A stretch of DNA of 64,000 nt from Marinobacter salinexigens (GCF_008370345.1 NZ_VTUU01000016.1:1-64000), one strand, 5' to 3'; shown: positions 35,265-45,278, counted from the stretch's first letter. The notes: generated by a model from the letters alone, not told the origin. Made by a program: numbers and translations.

Positions 35265-36068
35265 TTATTCCTCCGGAACCCAGTTGGCCTTGCGCTTGTT
35301 GAGGAAGGCGCTGAGGCCTTCCTGACCCTCTTTACCTACGCGAATGTCGGCAATCCGGTGTGCGGTATCGTCGATGACATCGGCGCTGATGGGCTTGTGG
35401 CTTACCGCGAATACCAGGTCCTTGGCGGCTTTCATGGCTTCGGGCCCGTTGTTGGCCAGTTGTTTCAGAAGTTCGCTGCAGCGCTGCTCCATGGCGGTGG
35501 TGTCTTCGCAGACCATATGGACCAGTCCATAATCCGCGGCTTCAGCGGCGCTGAAAATTTCGGCTGAGATGAAATATCGTCGGGCCTGCCGTTCACCGAT
35601 GGCGCGAACCACATACGGACTGATGACCGAAGGGATGAGACCCAATTTGACCTCACTCAGGCAGAAGCTGGCCTTTTCAGTAGCGATGACGATGTCACAG
35701 CATGCGGCCAGCCCGACGGCACCGCCAAAAGCGGCGCCCTGAACCAGACCAATGACCGGTTTGGTCAGGTGATTCAGTACGTTCATCAGTCTCGCCAGTT
35801 CCCGGGAATCGTCCAGGTTCTCCTGACGGGTGTTGTCCGCCATCCGGCGCATCCAGCCGAGATCGGCTCCCGCTGAGAAGTGCTTGCCCTCTGAGCGGAG
35901 GATGACGATGTTGGTGGCTTCGTCTGCTTCAACGTCGTTCAGAGCCTGAATCAACTGCTGAATGATCACGTCGTCGAAGGCGTTGCGTTTGTCCGGCCGG
36001 TTCAGCACAACTTCGGTGACGCCGTCTTCGCGACGCCGGGTAAGAACCGCTTTTTCCTGTTCTATCAT
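35265..36068 (-). CDS. liuC: Methylglutaconyl-CoA hydratase LiuC (enoyl-CoA hydratase family)
   Basis: This 267-residue crotonase-fold enzyme hydrates 3-methylglutaconyl-CoA to HMG-CoA. Visible are VVLNRPDKRNAFDD, the oxyanion-hole segment LRSEGKHFSAGADLGWMRRM and GLVQGAAFGGAVGLAACCDIVIA, followed by EVKLGLIPSVISPYVV. ATG at 36068 is preferred to 36074 by spacing from a GGGGG. It ends six bases before the liuD ATG. Confidence 0.92.
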   Translation of the reverse strand: MIEQEKAVLTRRREDGVTEVVLNRPDKRNAFDDVIIQQLIQALNDVEADEATNIVILRSEGKHFSAGADLGWMRRMADNTRQENLDDSRELARLMNVLNHLTKPVIGLVQGAAFGGAVGLAACCDIVIATEKASFCLSEVKLGLIPSVISPYVVRAIGERQARRYFISAEIFSAAEAADYGLVHMVCEDTTAMEQRCSELLKQLANNGPEAMKAAKDLVFAVSHKPISADVIDDTAHRIADIRVGKEGQEGLSAFLNKRKANWVPEE

Positions 36069-36084
36069 GGTCATTACCCCCGGA

Positions 36085-37692
<1,608 letters not shown>

Positions 37693-37720
37693 TTTCCCAG
37701 CCTTCTAGTTCGGGGCGTCC

Positions 37721-37828
37721 GGGTGTGGTGAACGTTCCTCCCGGGAACCGCTACGAGCACATCCATGTGCGCTTGTCTTCGGCCATCCCTGGCCTACGAC
37801 ATTCCCGGGAGGAACGCTCCCCACACCC
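37721..37828. repeat. Large branched inverted repeat between liuA and liuB
   Basis: GGGTGTGG (37721-37728) pairs with 37821-37828 and CGTTCCTCCCGGGAA (37733-37747) with 37802-37816, a stem of 8 plus 15 base pairs with a 4x4 internal loop. The 54-base loop carries two smaller hairpins, GCACAT/ATGTGC at 37757-37770 and GGCCA/TGGCC at 37781-37794, so it can fold as a three- or four-way junction. No T-run follows on either strand. It may be an intergenic repeat element or an mRNA processing or attenuation structure within the liu operon. Confidence 0.75.
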
Positions 37829-37878
37829 TCGGCGTACCGTGGGAGTTGTAGTCCGTCTATCAATGCGATCAGAGCGTG

Positions 37879-39045
37879 TTACTTGTTCAGAAACAGCTCA
37901 CGTCCGATCAGCATTCTGCGGATTTCGGATGTTCCCGCGCCGATTTCATAGAGCTTGGCGTCGCGCAGCAGGCGGCCAGTCGGGTATTCGTTGATGTAGC
38001 CATTACCGCCGAGCAGCTGGATCGCGTCCAGGGCCAGTTTGGTGGCCATTTCGGCGGAGTAGAGGATGGCGCCGGCGGCGTCTTTGCGGGTAGTCTCGCC
38101 GCGGTCGGCGGACTGGGCGACCATGTAGACGTAAGACTTGGCGGTGTTCATGAAGGTGTACATGTCCGCTACTTTGCCCTGGACCAGTTCAAACTCGCCG
38201 ATGGCCTGGCCGAACTGTTTGCGCTCGCGGATGTAGGGGACAACCACGTCCATCGCGGCTTGCATGATGCCCAGCGGGCCGCCGGAGAGGACGAGGCGTT
38301 CGTAGTCGAGGCCGCTCATCAGGACTTTAGCGCCGTTCCCGATGCCACCGAGGATGTTCTCTTTGGGTACTTTACAGTCCTGGAACACCAGTTCGCATGT
38401 GTTGGAGCCGCGCATACCGAGCTTGTCGAGTTTCTGGTGACGGCTGAAGCCGGGATAGTCCCGTTCCACAATGAAGGCGGTTACGCCTTTGGAGCCGCCT
38501 TTCGGATCGGTTTTGGCATAGATAACGTAGGTGTTGGCGTCCGGACCGTTGGTGATCCACATTTTGTTGCCGTTCAGTACGTAGTGATCGCCTTCTTCAC
38601 GGGCGTGCAGCTTCATGGAGATGACGTCTGAGCCGGCGTTGGGTTCGGACATGGCCAGGGCGCCAATGTGTTCACCGCTGACCAGTTTTGGCAGGTATTT
38701 CTTCTTCTGTTCTTCAGTGCCGTTGCGGTGGATCTGGTTTACGCAAAGGTTGGAGTGAGCTCCGTAGGAGAGGCCAACTGAGGCAGAAGCGCGGCTGATT
38801 TCTTCCATGGCGATCACGTGGGCGAGGTAGCCCATGTCAGAGCCGCCGTATTCTTCTTTCACGGTGATACCCAGCAAGCCCATGTCGCCCATCTTCCGCC
38901 ACAGATCCATGGGGAATTCGTTGTTGCGATCAATCTCTTCGGCGCGAGGGGCAATTTCGGAGGCGGCGAAGCCGTTGATCTGCTCACGGAGCATGTCGAG
39001 GGTTTCGCCTAAGCCGAAATTAAGCTCTGAGTACTGTGATTTCAT
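37879..39045 (-). CDS. liuA: Isovaleryl-CoA dehydrogenase LiuA
   Basis: This 388-residue flavoprotein oxidises isovaleryl-CoA to 3-methylcrotonyl-CoA and passes electrons to ETF. Visible are GLGITVKEEYGGSDM, the FAD segment GALAMSEPNAGSDVISM, ITNGPDANTYVIYA, GLDYERLVLSGGPLGIMQA with the YER glutamate in the position used as base by isovaleryl-CoA dehydrogenases, and EIGAGTSEIRRMLIGREL. The GxGTSE tail fits the IVD branch. It follows liuR by 64 bases. Confidence 0.95.
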   Translation of the reverse strand: MKSQYSELNFGLGETLDMLREQINGFAASEIAPRAEEIDRNNEFPMDLWRKMGDMGLLGITVKEEYGGSDMGYLAHVIAMEEISRASASVGLSYGAHSNLCVNQIHRNGTEEQKKKYLPKLVSGEHIGALAMSEPNAGSDVISMKLHAREEGDHYVLNGNKMWITNGPDANTYVIYAKTDPKGGSKGVTAFIVERDYPGFSRHQKLDKLGMRGSNTCELVFQDCKVPKENILGGIGNGAKVLMSGLDYERLVLSGGPLGIMQAAMDVVVPYIRERKQFGQAIGEFELVQGKVADMYTFMNTAKSYVYMVAQSADRGETTRKDAAGAILYSAEMATKLALDAIQLLGGNGYINEYPTGRLLRDAKLYEIGAGTSEIRRMLIGRELFLNK

Positions 39046-39109
39046 TGTTGGCTACCTTCTTTATCTGACTCTTGTTGTTTGATGGCTGCCACTGCAATCG
39101 GGCAGCTTT

Positions 39110-39532
39110 CTAGGATTCGTCTTTCACCAGGTCCGGCTGTTTTTTCTTTTTCAGCTCGGCCAGTGCTTCCCGGCACCGTGCTTCAGCGGTGTCCATCTCC
39201 ATTTCTGCCTGGGCAATGTCGTTCTTTTGTTGTTCAAGGTGCGCTCGCCTGGCATTCAGAATTTCCAGCAACTTCAGCAACTGCTTTTCGTTTCCGGTTT
39301 CGGTTTCGTCCCACAGATCAAACAGCTCTCGGGTTTCCGCCAGGGTAAAGCCCATTCGCTTGCCCCGGAGGATCAGCTTCAGGCGCACCCGGTCTTTGGT
39401 GCTGAATACCCGGGTTTGCCCGCGGCGTGTGGGTTTCAGAAGACCTTCGTCCTCGTAGAAACGAATACTTCGGGTTGTCACGTCGAACTCCTGAGAGAGC
39501 TCGCTGATGCTGAATGTTCTTTTTTCGGCCAT
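39110..39532 (-). CDS. liuR: MerR-family transcriptional regulator LiuR
   Basis: This 140-residue MerR regulator has the N-terminal winged helix FSISELSQEFDVTTRSIRFYEDEGLLKPTRRGQTR, then a C-terminal dimerisation coiled coil (LLEILNARRAHLEQQKNDIAQAEMEM). It lacks a cysteine cluster for metal binding, so it probably senses an acyl-CoA or branched metabolite, as LiuR does in related bacteria. It lies first in the minus-strand operon, beside its own putative operator at 39567-39582 and divergent from the SDR gene. Confidence 0.9.
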   Translation of the reverse strand: MAEKRTFSISELSQEFDVTTRSIRFYEDEGLLKPTRRGQTRVFSTKDRVRLKLILRGKRMGFTLAETRELFDLWDETETGNEKQLLKLLEILNARRAHLEQQKNDIAQAEMEMDTAEARCREALAELKKKKQPDLVKDES

Positions 39533-39566
39533 GACGATTTCCTTTTTCGACTTAGGTTAGATAAAG

Positions 39567-39582
39567 TTTACGTAAACGTAAA
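39567..39582. promoter_or_regulatory. LiuR operator in the liuR / SDR divergent promoter
   Basis: TTTACGTAAACGTAAA is a near-perfect palindrome in the 104-base gap between liuR and the SDR gene. Half sites TTTACGT/ACGTAAA recur upstream of the acyl-CoA ligase (9537) and the importer (12490). It lies in the position to control both transcripts, and an adjacent regulator gene makes LiuR the natural candidate. Confidence 0.78.
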
Positions 39583-39636
39583 GTATTTTTAGGGTCGGAT
39601 TTTTGAAAACCTGATTCCCAACAAGAGGAGTAGACG

Positions 39637-40398
39637 ATGGAATTCAATAACGTGGGCGCCATTGTAACAGGCGGAGCCTCCGGACTTGGCGAAGGTGCTG
39701 CGCGGGCTCTGGCCGCTGCCGGGTGCAAGGTAGCGGTTCTGGATGTGCAGAAAGAGCTGGGTGAGAAGGTAGCGGCAGATATCGGAGGCATCTTCCTGGA
39801 ATGCGATGTGACGTCCCCCGAGAGCGCTGAGGCTGCCTTCGCTGCCGCCCGCGAAGCCCATGGCCCTTGTGGAGTTGTTGTGAACTGCGCGGGTATTGCC
39901 CCGGCAGCCAAGATTCTTGGCCGTGAAGGTGTGATGCCATTGGAGAACTTCAGCAAGGTGATCCAGGTCAATCTCATTGGAACGTTCAATATCCTGCGTC
40001 TGGCGGCGGCTGATATGGCAACTCGTGAGCCAAATGCTGATGGCGAGCGTGGTGTGATCATCAATACCGCATCGGTTGCCGCTTATGAAGGGCAAATCGG
40101 GCAGGCTGCCTATAGCGCCTCAAAAGGTGGTGTTGTTGCACTCACACTGCAATCCGCCCGTGAGCTGGCCCGTGAAGGTATTCGGGTGAACACCATTGCT
40201 CCCGGCCTGTTCCTGACGCCTATGATGGCAGGTATGCCTCAGGAGGTTCAGGACAGCCTGGCCTCGACTCTGCCGTTCCCGAAACGGCTCGGTAAACCTG
40301 AGGAATTCGGGATGATGGTGGATCAGATGGTTCGCAATCCTATCCTCAACGGTGAAGTCATCCGGCTCGACTGCGCTTTGCGCATGGCTCCGAAGTGA
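39637..40398 (+). CDS. SDR 3-hydroxyacyl-CoA dehydrogenase (HSD10/2-methyl-3-hydroxybutyryl-CoA type)
   Basis: This 253-residue short-chain dehydrogenase has NAD-binding VTGGASGLGEGAARAL, NCAGIAPA, the catalytic Ser region INTASVAAYEGQIGQ, YSASK and VNTIAPGLFLTPMM. The arrangement is that of HSD10-like enzymes, which oxidise 2-methyl-3-hydroxybutyryl-CoA in isoleucine degradation. AGAGGAG precedes the ATG. It heads an operon with an acyl-CoA dehydrogenase and a thiolase (ivdG-ivdC-ivdA order), divergent from liuR. Confidence 0.9.
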   Translation: MEFNNVGAIVTGGASGLGEGAARALAAAGCKVAVLDVQKELGEKVAADIGGIFLECDVTSPESAEAAFAAAREAHGPCGVVVNCAGIAPAAKILGREGVMPLENFSKVIQVNLIGTFNILRLAAADMATREPNADGERGVIINTASVAAYEGQIGQAAYSASKGGVVALTLQSARELAREGIRVNTIAPGLFLTPMMAGMPQEVQDSLASTLPFPKRLGKPEEFGMMVDQMVRNPILNGEVIRLDCALRMAPK

Positions 40399-40452
40399 CA
40401 GGTTTATATAAACAAAAAAAGACATAAAGCATCAATCTGCTGGTGACCAACA

Positions 40453-41604
40453 ATGACTAATTCTGTCGATCAAGAAGAACTGGCGCTTTTCCGTGATTCC
40501 GTCATCAAGGCGCTCGAAGCGGAAGTGGCGCCTCATTATGAAACCTGGGAAAAGTCCGGAATTGTCCCGAGAGAGCTATGGAACACGCTGGGTAATGCCG
40601 GAATGCTGTGTGTAGATGTGCCCGAGGATTGTGGAGGCTGTGGCGCCCCGTTCCAGTATTCGGTTGTGGTGGGTGAGGAACTGGCCCGCATGGGGTTTGG
40701 GGCACTGTCTACCAACGTGATGGTGCACTCGGACATTGTTGCGCCTTACCTGAGCCACATCGGCAACGACCAACAGAAACAGCAATGGCTGCCGAAAATG
40801 GTTTCCGGTGAAGCCGTTGGCGCTATCGCCATGACCGAGCCAGGTGCTGGAAGCGATCTCCAGGCTATCCGAACCAGTGCTATCAGGGATGGTGATAGCT
40901 ACATACTGAATGGCTCGAAAACGTTCATCACCAATGGTCAGCACGCTGACATGGTTATCGTGGCCGCCAAAACGGACCCGACTGCCGGAGCAAAGGGCAT
41001 CAGCCTGTTCATGATTGATACCACTCTGCCCGGATTCAGCCGAGGCCGGAATCTGGACAAGATAGGCCAGCACTCAGGAGATACCTCCGAACTGTTTTTT
41101 TCGGATATGCGGGTGCCCGCAAGTGCCTTGTTGGGTGAAGAAGGGCAGGGCTTTGTCTACCTGATGCGCGAGTTACCGCGGGAGAGACTGGTTATCGGAG
41201 CGTTGGGAGTTGCGGCTGCGCGCGGTTCTCTGGATATGACGGTTGCCTACACCCAGGAGCGAGAGCTGTTTGGCCAGAAACTCTCGCAACTACAGAACAC
41301 CCGCTTCGAGATAGCGAGGATGGAAACTGACTATCGGGTGAACAAGGCATTCGTGGACCAGTGCATCCGCGAATACGAAGACGGAAAACTCGACGCGCCA
41401 ACGGCATCCATGGCCAAGTACAGCGCCACTGAGATGCAGTGCCGGGTAGCTGATGGCTGTTTGCAGCTGTTTGGAGGCTACGGCTACACCACGGAATACC
41501 CGATTTCCCGCAACTTCACCGATGCCCGGGTTCAGAGGATCTATGGCGGCACCTCGGAAGTCATGAAAGAAATTATTGCTCGTTCGGTTTTAGGAAGAGG
41601 ATGA
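40453..41604 (+). CDS. Acyl-CoA dehydrogenase (probable short/branched-chain)
   Basis: This 383-residue FAD-dependent dehydrogenase has MLCVDVPEDCGGCGAPF, AIAMTEPGAGSDLQAIR, SKTFITNGQHADMVIVAA and the C-terminal QRIYGGTSEVMKEIIARSVLG with the usual catalytic Glu in GGTSE. It probably acts on 2-methylbutyryl-CoA or isobutyryl-CoA. A 54-base gap after the SDR contains a GTTTATATAAAC palindrome. It overlaps the thiolase frame. Confidence 0.88.
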   Translation: MTNSVDQEELALFRDSVIKALEAEVAPHYETWEKSGIVPRELWNTLGNAGMLCVDVPEDCGGCGAPFQYSVVVGEELARMGFGALSTNVMVHSDIVAPYLSHIGNDQQKQQWLPKMVSGEAVGAIAMTEPGAGSDLQAIRTSAIRDGDSYILNGSKTFITNGQHADMVIVAAKTDPTAGAKGISLFMIDTTLPGFSRGRNLDKIGQHSGDTSELFFSDMRVPASALLGEEGQGFVYLMRELPRERLVIGALGVAAARGSLDMTVAYTQERELFGQKLSQLQNTRFEIARMETDYRVNKAFVDQCIREYEDGKLDAPTASMAKYSATEMQCRVADGCLQLFGGYGYTTEYPISRNFTDARVQRIYGGTSEVMKEIIARSVLGRG

Positions 41605-41609
41605 CAACA

Positions 41610-42791
41610 ATGAACAAAAACGACGTAGTAATCGCAGGATCTGCAAGAACCGCCATGGGAGGCATGATGGGCTCTCTGAGTTCCGTGCGTTCACCGGAAC
41701 TGGGCGCTGTTTCGATTAAGGCGGCCATTGAACGCTCGGGCCTGCAGCCTGCCGATATTCAGGAAGTGATCATGGGCTGCGTGTTGCCGGCAGGTCTCGG
41801 CCAGGCCCCGGCTCGCCAGGCCTCCCGCAGCGCCGGCATCCCGGATAGCTCCGGCTGCACCACCGTCAACAAAATGTGCGGATCCGGCATGCAGGCCGTC
41901 ATCATGGCCCACGATCAGATCAAGGCTGGCACCAACAGCATCATGATTGCCGGTGGTATGGAGAACATGAGCCAGGCCCCGTACCTGCTGCCGAAAGCTC
42001 GCGCCGGTATGCGTATGGGCCACGGCCAGGTGATCGACAGCATGTTCTTCGACGGGCTTGAGGATGCCTACGAAGGCGGCCTGATGGGCGTCTTTGCCCA
42101 GCGCACGGCCGACAAGGAAAACATCACCCGGGACGACATGGACGAGTTTGCCATTGGCTCGCTGAACAAGTCCCTTGATGCCATCAATAATGGCTGGTTC
42201 AAGGACGAAATCGCGCCGGTGACGGTATCAGGGCGCGGCGGAGACACCATCGTCGACACTGATGAACAGCCAGGCAACGCCCGCCCGGAGAAAATTCCCC
42301 AGCTGAAACCGGCGTTCGCCAAAGATGGCTCTGTAACCGCCGCCAACTCCAGCTCCATCAGTGATGGCGGTTCAGCACTGGTGCTGGCGTCGGCGGCTGA
42401 AGCCGAAGCCCGTGGGTTGACCGCACAAGCCCGCATCGTGGCCCACGCCACGCATGCCCGTTTGCCTGCCGAGTTCACCCTGGCTCCTATTGGCGCCATT
42501 GAGAAAGTTCTGGAGAAGGCAAATTGGTCCACGAATGATGTCGACCTCTTTGAAATCAACGAAGCCTTCGCCGTGGTTACCCTCGCAGCCATGAAGGCCT
42601 TGGACCTGCCTGCGGAAAAGGTGAACGTCTATGGCGGCGCCTGCGCACTTGGTCACCCTATCGGATCATCCGGCTCCCGTATCCTGGTCACCCTGATCAA
42701 CGCCCTGAAACAGCGCGGCCTCAAGCGTGGTGCGGCTTCGCTTTGCATCGGTGGTGGTGAGGGTACTGCAGTGGCTATCGAGTTACTGTAA
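41610..42791 (+). CDS. Acetyl-CoA C-acyltransferase (thiolase)
   Basis: This 393-residue thiolase cleaves 3-ketoacyl-CoA with CoA. Visible are VNKMCGSGMQAVIMAHDQ (acylated Cys, about residue 88), NEAFAVVTLAAM, GGACALGHPIGSSGSRILVTL (catalytic His) and CIGGGEGTAVAIELL (second Cys). ATG at 41610 is preferred because GAGG lies nine bases before it; the ATG at 41601 overlaps the previous stop. It likely performs 2-methylacetoacetyl-CoA thiolysis or acetoacetyl-CoA cleavage, linking the isoleucine and leucine branches. Confidence 0.93.
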   Translation: MNKNDVVIAGSARTAMGGMMGSLSSVRSPELGAVSIKAAIERSGLQPADIQEVIMGCVLPAGLGQAPARQASRSAGIPDSSGCTTVNKMCGSGMQAVIMAHDQIKAGTNSIMIAGGMENMSQAPYLLPKARAGMRMGHGQVIDSMFFDGLEDAYEGGLMGVFAQRTADKENITRDDMDEFAIGSLNKSLDAINNGWFKDEIAPVTVSGRGGDTIVDTDEQPGNARPEKIPQLKPAFAKDGSVTAANSSSISDGGSALVLASAAEAEARGLTAQARIVAHATHARLPAEFTLAPIGAIEKVLEKANWSTNDVDLFEINEAFAVVTLAAMKALDLPAEKVNVYGGACALGHPIGSSGSRILVTLINALKQRGLKRGAASLCIGGGEGTAVAIELL

Positions 42792-42841
42792 ACGTTGGAG
42801 TTCTGGGCCGGCGCCAGCCTGCTGGGTTTGGGGGCTGGTCC

Positions 42842-42923
42842 CGGGGTGGTAGGTCATTTCTTATCGGAAAAACAACTCGCTGCGCTCAGACATTTTTTCC
42901 GAACGAAATGACCTACCACCCCG
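42842..42923. repeat. Long hairpin A with conserved 19-nt loop core
   Basis: A 19-base-pair perfect stem (42842-42860 with 42905-42923) leads through a TTAT/AAC internal loop to an 8-base-pair stem (42865-42872 with 42894-42901, CGGAAAAA) and a 21-base loop. The loop contains the complement of TGTCTGAGCGCAGCGAGTT, the same core as the next hairpin, in the opposite orientation. Position: 50 bases after the thiolase stop. Possible roles are a processed RNA, terminator-like barrier or repeat element. Confidence 0.85.
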
Positions 42924-43004
42924 TGCCCGACAGGCAAATGAATTGCCCGTAGAGAACAAAGCGTTAATCCTCCAAGGCGGACCAGTCCGTGGTCAAGTCG
43001 GAGA

Positions 43005-43088
43005 GGAGGTGGGGGTGTCTTTCTGCCGGGAAAAAGCTGTCTGAGCGCAGCGAGTTATTTTTCCCAGAAGAAAGACACCCCCACCTCC
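43005..43088. repeat. Long hairpin B with the same loop core, different stem
   Basis: A 20-base-pair perfect stem (43005-43024 with 43069-43088), then a GCC/AGA internal loop, an 8-base-pair stem (43028-43035 with 43058-43065, GGGAAAAA) and a 22-base loop holding TGTCTGAGCGCAGCGAGTT. Compared with hairpin A, the loop core and inner stem are kept and the outer stem differs in sequence but stays fully paired. It ends 40 bases from ilvM. The rest of 42792-43127 shows no gene. Confidence 0.85.
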
Positions 43089-43127
43089 TATCCAAACACC
43101 AAGCAAGGCAGGCTACATCCCAAATCC

Positions 43128-43406
43128 TCAGGCACTACAAGACTGAACCCGGTCACCCAACTCAAGGTCAACCGACGCCACCGTATGCAATTTCTCCAAT
43201 TGCGACTGCAACATTGAGATAGGCCGGGAACCCTCCAGAGTCAGAGCAATATCCAGATGCCCCCCGGCGCTTTCCATATTCATCCGGGAAATCCGGAACC
43301 CGCGTATACGAACCACCTGACACAACCGCTCCAGCGCGGCCGCCTCATGGGCCATGCGGCAGTTCAAGGTATAACTGGGTTTTGATGCTTCTCTTGGCTG
43401 GCTCAT
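43128..43406 (-). CDS. ilvM: Acetolactate synthase small subunit IlvM
   Basis: This 92-residue regulatory subunit has a single ACT domain (YTLNCRMAHEAAALERLCQVVRIRGFRISRMNM, GHLDIALTLEGSRPISMLQSQLEKL) of the short IlvM type. It stabilises the catalytic subunit and may bind feedback amino acid. Its ATG overlaps the ilvG stop as ATGA, so the pair is co-translated. Confidence 0.9.
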   Translation of the reverse strand: MSQPREASKPSYTLNCRMAHEAAALERLCQVVRIRGFRISRMNMESAGGHLDIALTLEGSRPISMLQSQLEKLHTVASVDLELGDRVQSCSA

Positions 43407-45100
43407 GCTACCTGCTCCTTGTTTGCATTGGTGCGTCGTGGTTCGTCGATCATGTCTTTGTTGCTGCCGCCGGGTTTAACGATGGGCCACACATTCTCCT
43501 CCCGAGAAATGGATACGTGCAGCAGCATTGGGCCGTCGTAGGCCAGGAGGGTTTCGATACCCCGGCGGATCTGGTCGGTGCGTTCGATGTGCAGGGCCGG
43601 GATGTCGAAAGCCCGTGCCATGGCGACGAAGTCCGGGTTGTCATCCAGGTTTATCTGGCTTTCCCGGTTGTTGTAGAACAGTTCCTGCTGCTGGCGGACC
43701 ATGCCCAGGCACTGGTTGTCCAGAACGATCAGTTTGACCGGCAGGTTGTAGCGGCGGATGGTCGCCAGTTCCTGTGCGTTCATCATGAATGAACCATCGC
43801 CGGTGACGTTGATAACGGTACTGCTGCGATCAGCGAACTGGGCGCCAATGGCCGCAGGCATGCCGAAGCCCATGGTGCCCAGGCCGCCGCTGGTGAGGTG
43901 ATGGCGAGGGTGGTCGAAGTGGTAGTGCTGAGCTACCCACATCTGGTGCTGGCCAACGTCGCAGGCGATGATGGTGTCGTCCGGAGTGATTCGGGACATC
44001 TGCCGGATGAACGCCGGGCCGGTGATGGGGGCCAGAGCTTCTTCGTTGTCCGCAGTGTGGAAACCACCTGTTGTGCACCAGGTCTTGCACAGGGTCTGCC
44101 AGTCGCCAATCTTCAGGGGAGCGTCTTTCAACGCCTTGGTGAAGGCTTCCAGAATGCTGTTCAGATCACCGCGCAGGGCAGTATCAGCCGGGCGGAGTTT
44201 ATTGATTTCCGCAGCGTCCGCGTCGATGTGAATCATCCGCGCGTTGGGGGCGAATCCGTCCAGTTTACCGGTGGCCCGGTCATCCAGCCGGGCGCCAACG
44301 ACGAACAGCAGGTCGCATTCATCAACTGCCTTGTTGGCAGCCCGCGAGCCGTGCATCCCCAGCATGCCGAGATCGTTCGGGTTGTGTTTGCCTGCGTTGC
44401 CTATGCCTTTCAGGGTAACAACACCTGGCATGCCGGAAGCCTCGGCGAATTCACGAAAGGCTGTTTCCGCATGTGCCAGGGACACGCCGCCACCACTGTA
44501 TAGCAGAGGCTTTTTCGCGCTTCTCAGCATGGCCAGAGCGTCTGTGATATCAGTCTGAGCACGGGCGGGCTTTTGCTCAGTCGGGGTGGCGGCTTGAGCC
44601 ACTTCCGTCAGCAGAATGTCTTTGGGGATGTCGATCCATACCGGCCCGGGGCGCCCACCCTCAGCCAACTCCATGGCTTCCTCAAGGATCGCTGGTAATT
44701 CGTCGGCATTGTCGATCAGGTAGCTGTGTTTGACGATGCCCAGGGCCATGCCCAGTACGTCGGTTTCCTGGAAGGCATCGGTGCCGATGAGACCGGAGGG
44801 AACCTGCCCGGTGATCACCAACATAGGAATGGAATCCCTGTGCGCATTGGCAACACCGGTAATCAGGTTGGTTGCGCCGGGGCCGGAGGTGGCGATGCAA
44901 ACGCCCAGCTTGCCACTGGCACGGGCGTAGCCATCGGCTGCCAGCGCGCAGGCCTGTTCGTGGCGGCAAAGCACATGTTCCACGCCCACATCATCCACCA
45001 GTGCATCGTATAGCGGCATGATGCAGCCACCCGGATAACCGAATACGGTGCTGATGTTATGACGGTGGAACGCTTCAAGAATGTGCTGTGCGCCGTTCAT
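43403..45100 (-). CDS. ilvG: Acetolactate synthase large (catalytic) subunit IlvG
   Basis: This 565-residue ThDP/FAD enzyme makes acetolactate and acetohydroxybutyrate for valine, leucine and isoleucine synthesis. The ThDP-activating glutamate region is HEQACALAADGYARASGKLG, the FAD region is TVFGYPGGCIMPLYDALV, and the ThDP/Mg site is NVTGDGSFMMNAQELATIRRYNLPV with DN following. ATG at 45100 is the natural start after the leader. It lies downstream of a Val/Leu-rich leader peptide and terminator, and upstream of ilvM. Confidence 0.95.
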   Translation of the reverse strand: MNGAQHILEAFHRHNISTVFGYPGGCIMPLYDALVDDVGVEHVLCRHEQACALAADGYARASGKLGVCIATSGPGATNLITGVANAHRDSIPMLVITGQVPSGLIGTDAFQETDVLGMALGIVKHSYLIDNADELPAILEEAMELAEGGRPGPVWIDIPKDILLTEVAQAATPTEQKPARAQTDITDALAMLRSAKKPLLYSGGGVSLAHAETAFREFAEASGMPGVVTLKGIGNAGKHNPNDLGMLGMHGSRAANKAVDECDLLFVVGARLDDRATGKLDGFAPNARMIHIDADAAEINKLRPADTALRGDLNSILEAFTKALKDAPLKIGDWQTLCKTWCTTGGFHTADNEEALAPITGPAFIRQMSRITPDDTIIACDVGQHQMWVAQHYHFDHPRHHLTSGGLGTMGFGMPAAIGAQFADRSSTVINVTGDGSFMMNAQELATIRRYNLPVKLIVLDNQCLGMVRQQQELFYNNRESQINLDDNPDFVAMARAFDIPALHIERTDQIRRGIETLLAYDGPMLLHVSISREENVWPIVKPGGSNKDMIDEPRRTNANKEQVA

Positions 45101-45125
45101 GGTCGTTTTTCCTTTTTTCTTCCGC

Positions 45126-45162
45126 AAAAAAAAGCCCCCGGGACCTTTCGGTGCCGGGGGCT
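45126..45162 (-). terminator. ilvG attenuator terminator
   Basis: On the minus strand, AGCCCCCGGCACC pairs with GGTCCCGGGGGCT around a 4-base loop (45133-45162), followed by eight Ts (45126-45133). The first arm can alternatively pair with CCGGGGGCTTTTG inside the leader ORF (about 45208-45222), forming an antiterminator. This is the expected attenuation switch. Confidence 0.9.
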
Positions 45163-45185
45163 TTTGGTGTCTTGTCAGGTTGTCG

Positions 45186-45278
45186 TCAGTTCAACCGCTT
45201 GTCCACGCAAAAGCCCCCGGATGGCACCACGACCACCAGGACAAGCTTCACAAGGACAATCACTGCGTTGAAGTTCAT
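45186..45278 (-). CDS. ilvG leader peptide (attenuation)
   Basis: A 30-codon ORF begins ATG AAC TTC and carries the run VIVLVKLVLVVVV: nine Val, three Leu and one Ile among residues 6-18, including four consecutive Val codons. It ends at TGA 45186-45188, directly before the pairing arms of the terminator. Ribosome stalling at the Val/Leu codons when charged tRNA is scarce would favour the antiterminator and let ilvGM be transcribed. No second, unrelated explanation is needed for this composition. Confidence 0.85.
   Translation of the reverse strand: MNFNAVIVLVKLVLVVVVPSGGFCVDKRLN

Noticed and set aside
40401..40413. GTTTATATAAAC palindrome between the SDR and acyl-CoA dehydrogenase genes as an operator
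   Set aside because: AT-only short palindrome without resemblance to the LiuR-like sites.
42813..42838. CCAGCC/GGCTGG stem after the thiolase as a terminator
   Set aside because: Short stem with a long loop and no T-run; the neighbouring long hairpin is the dominant structure.
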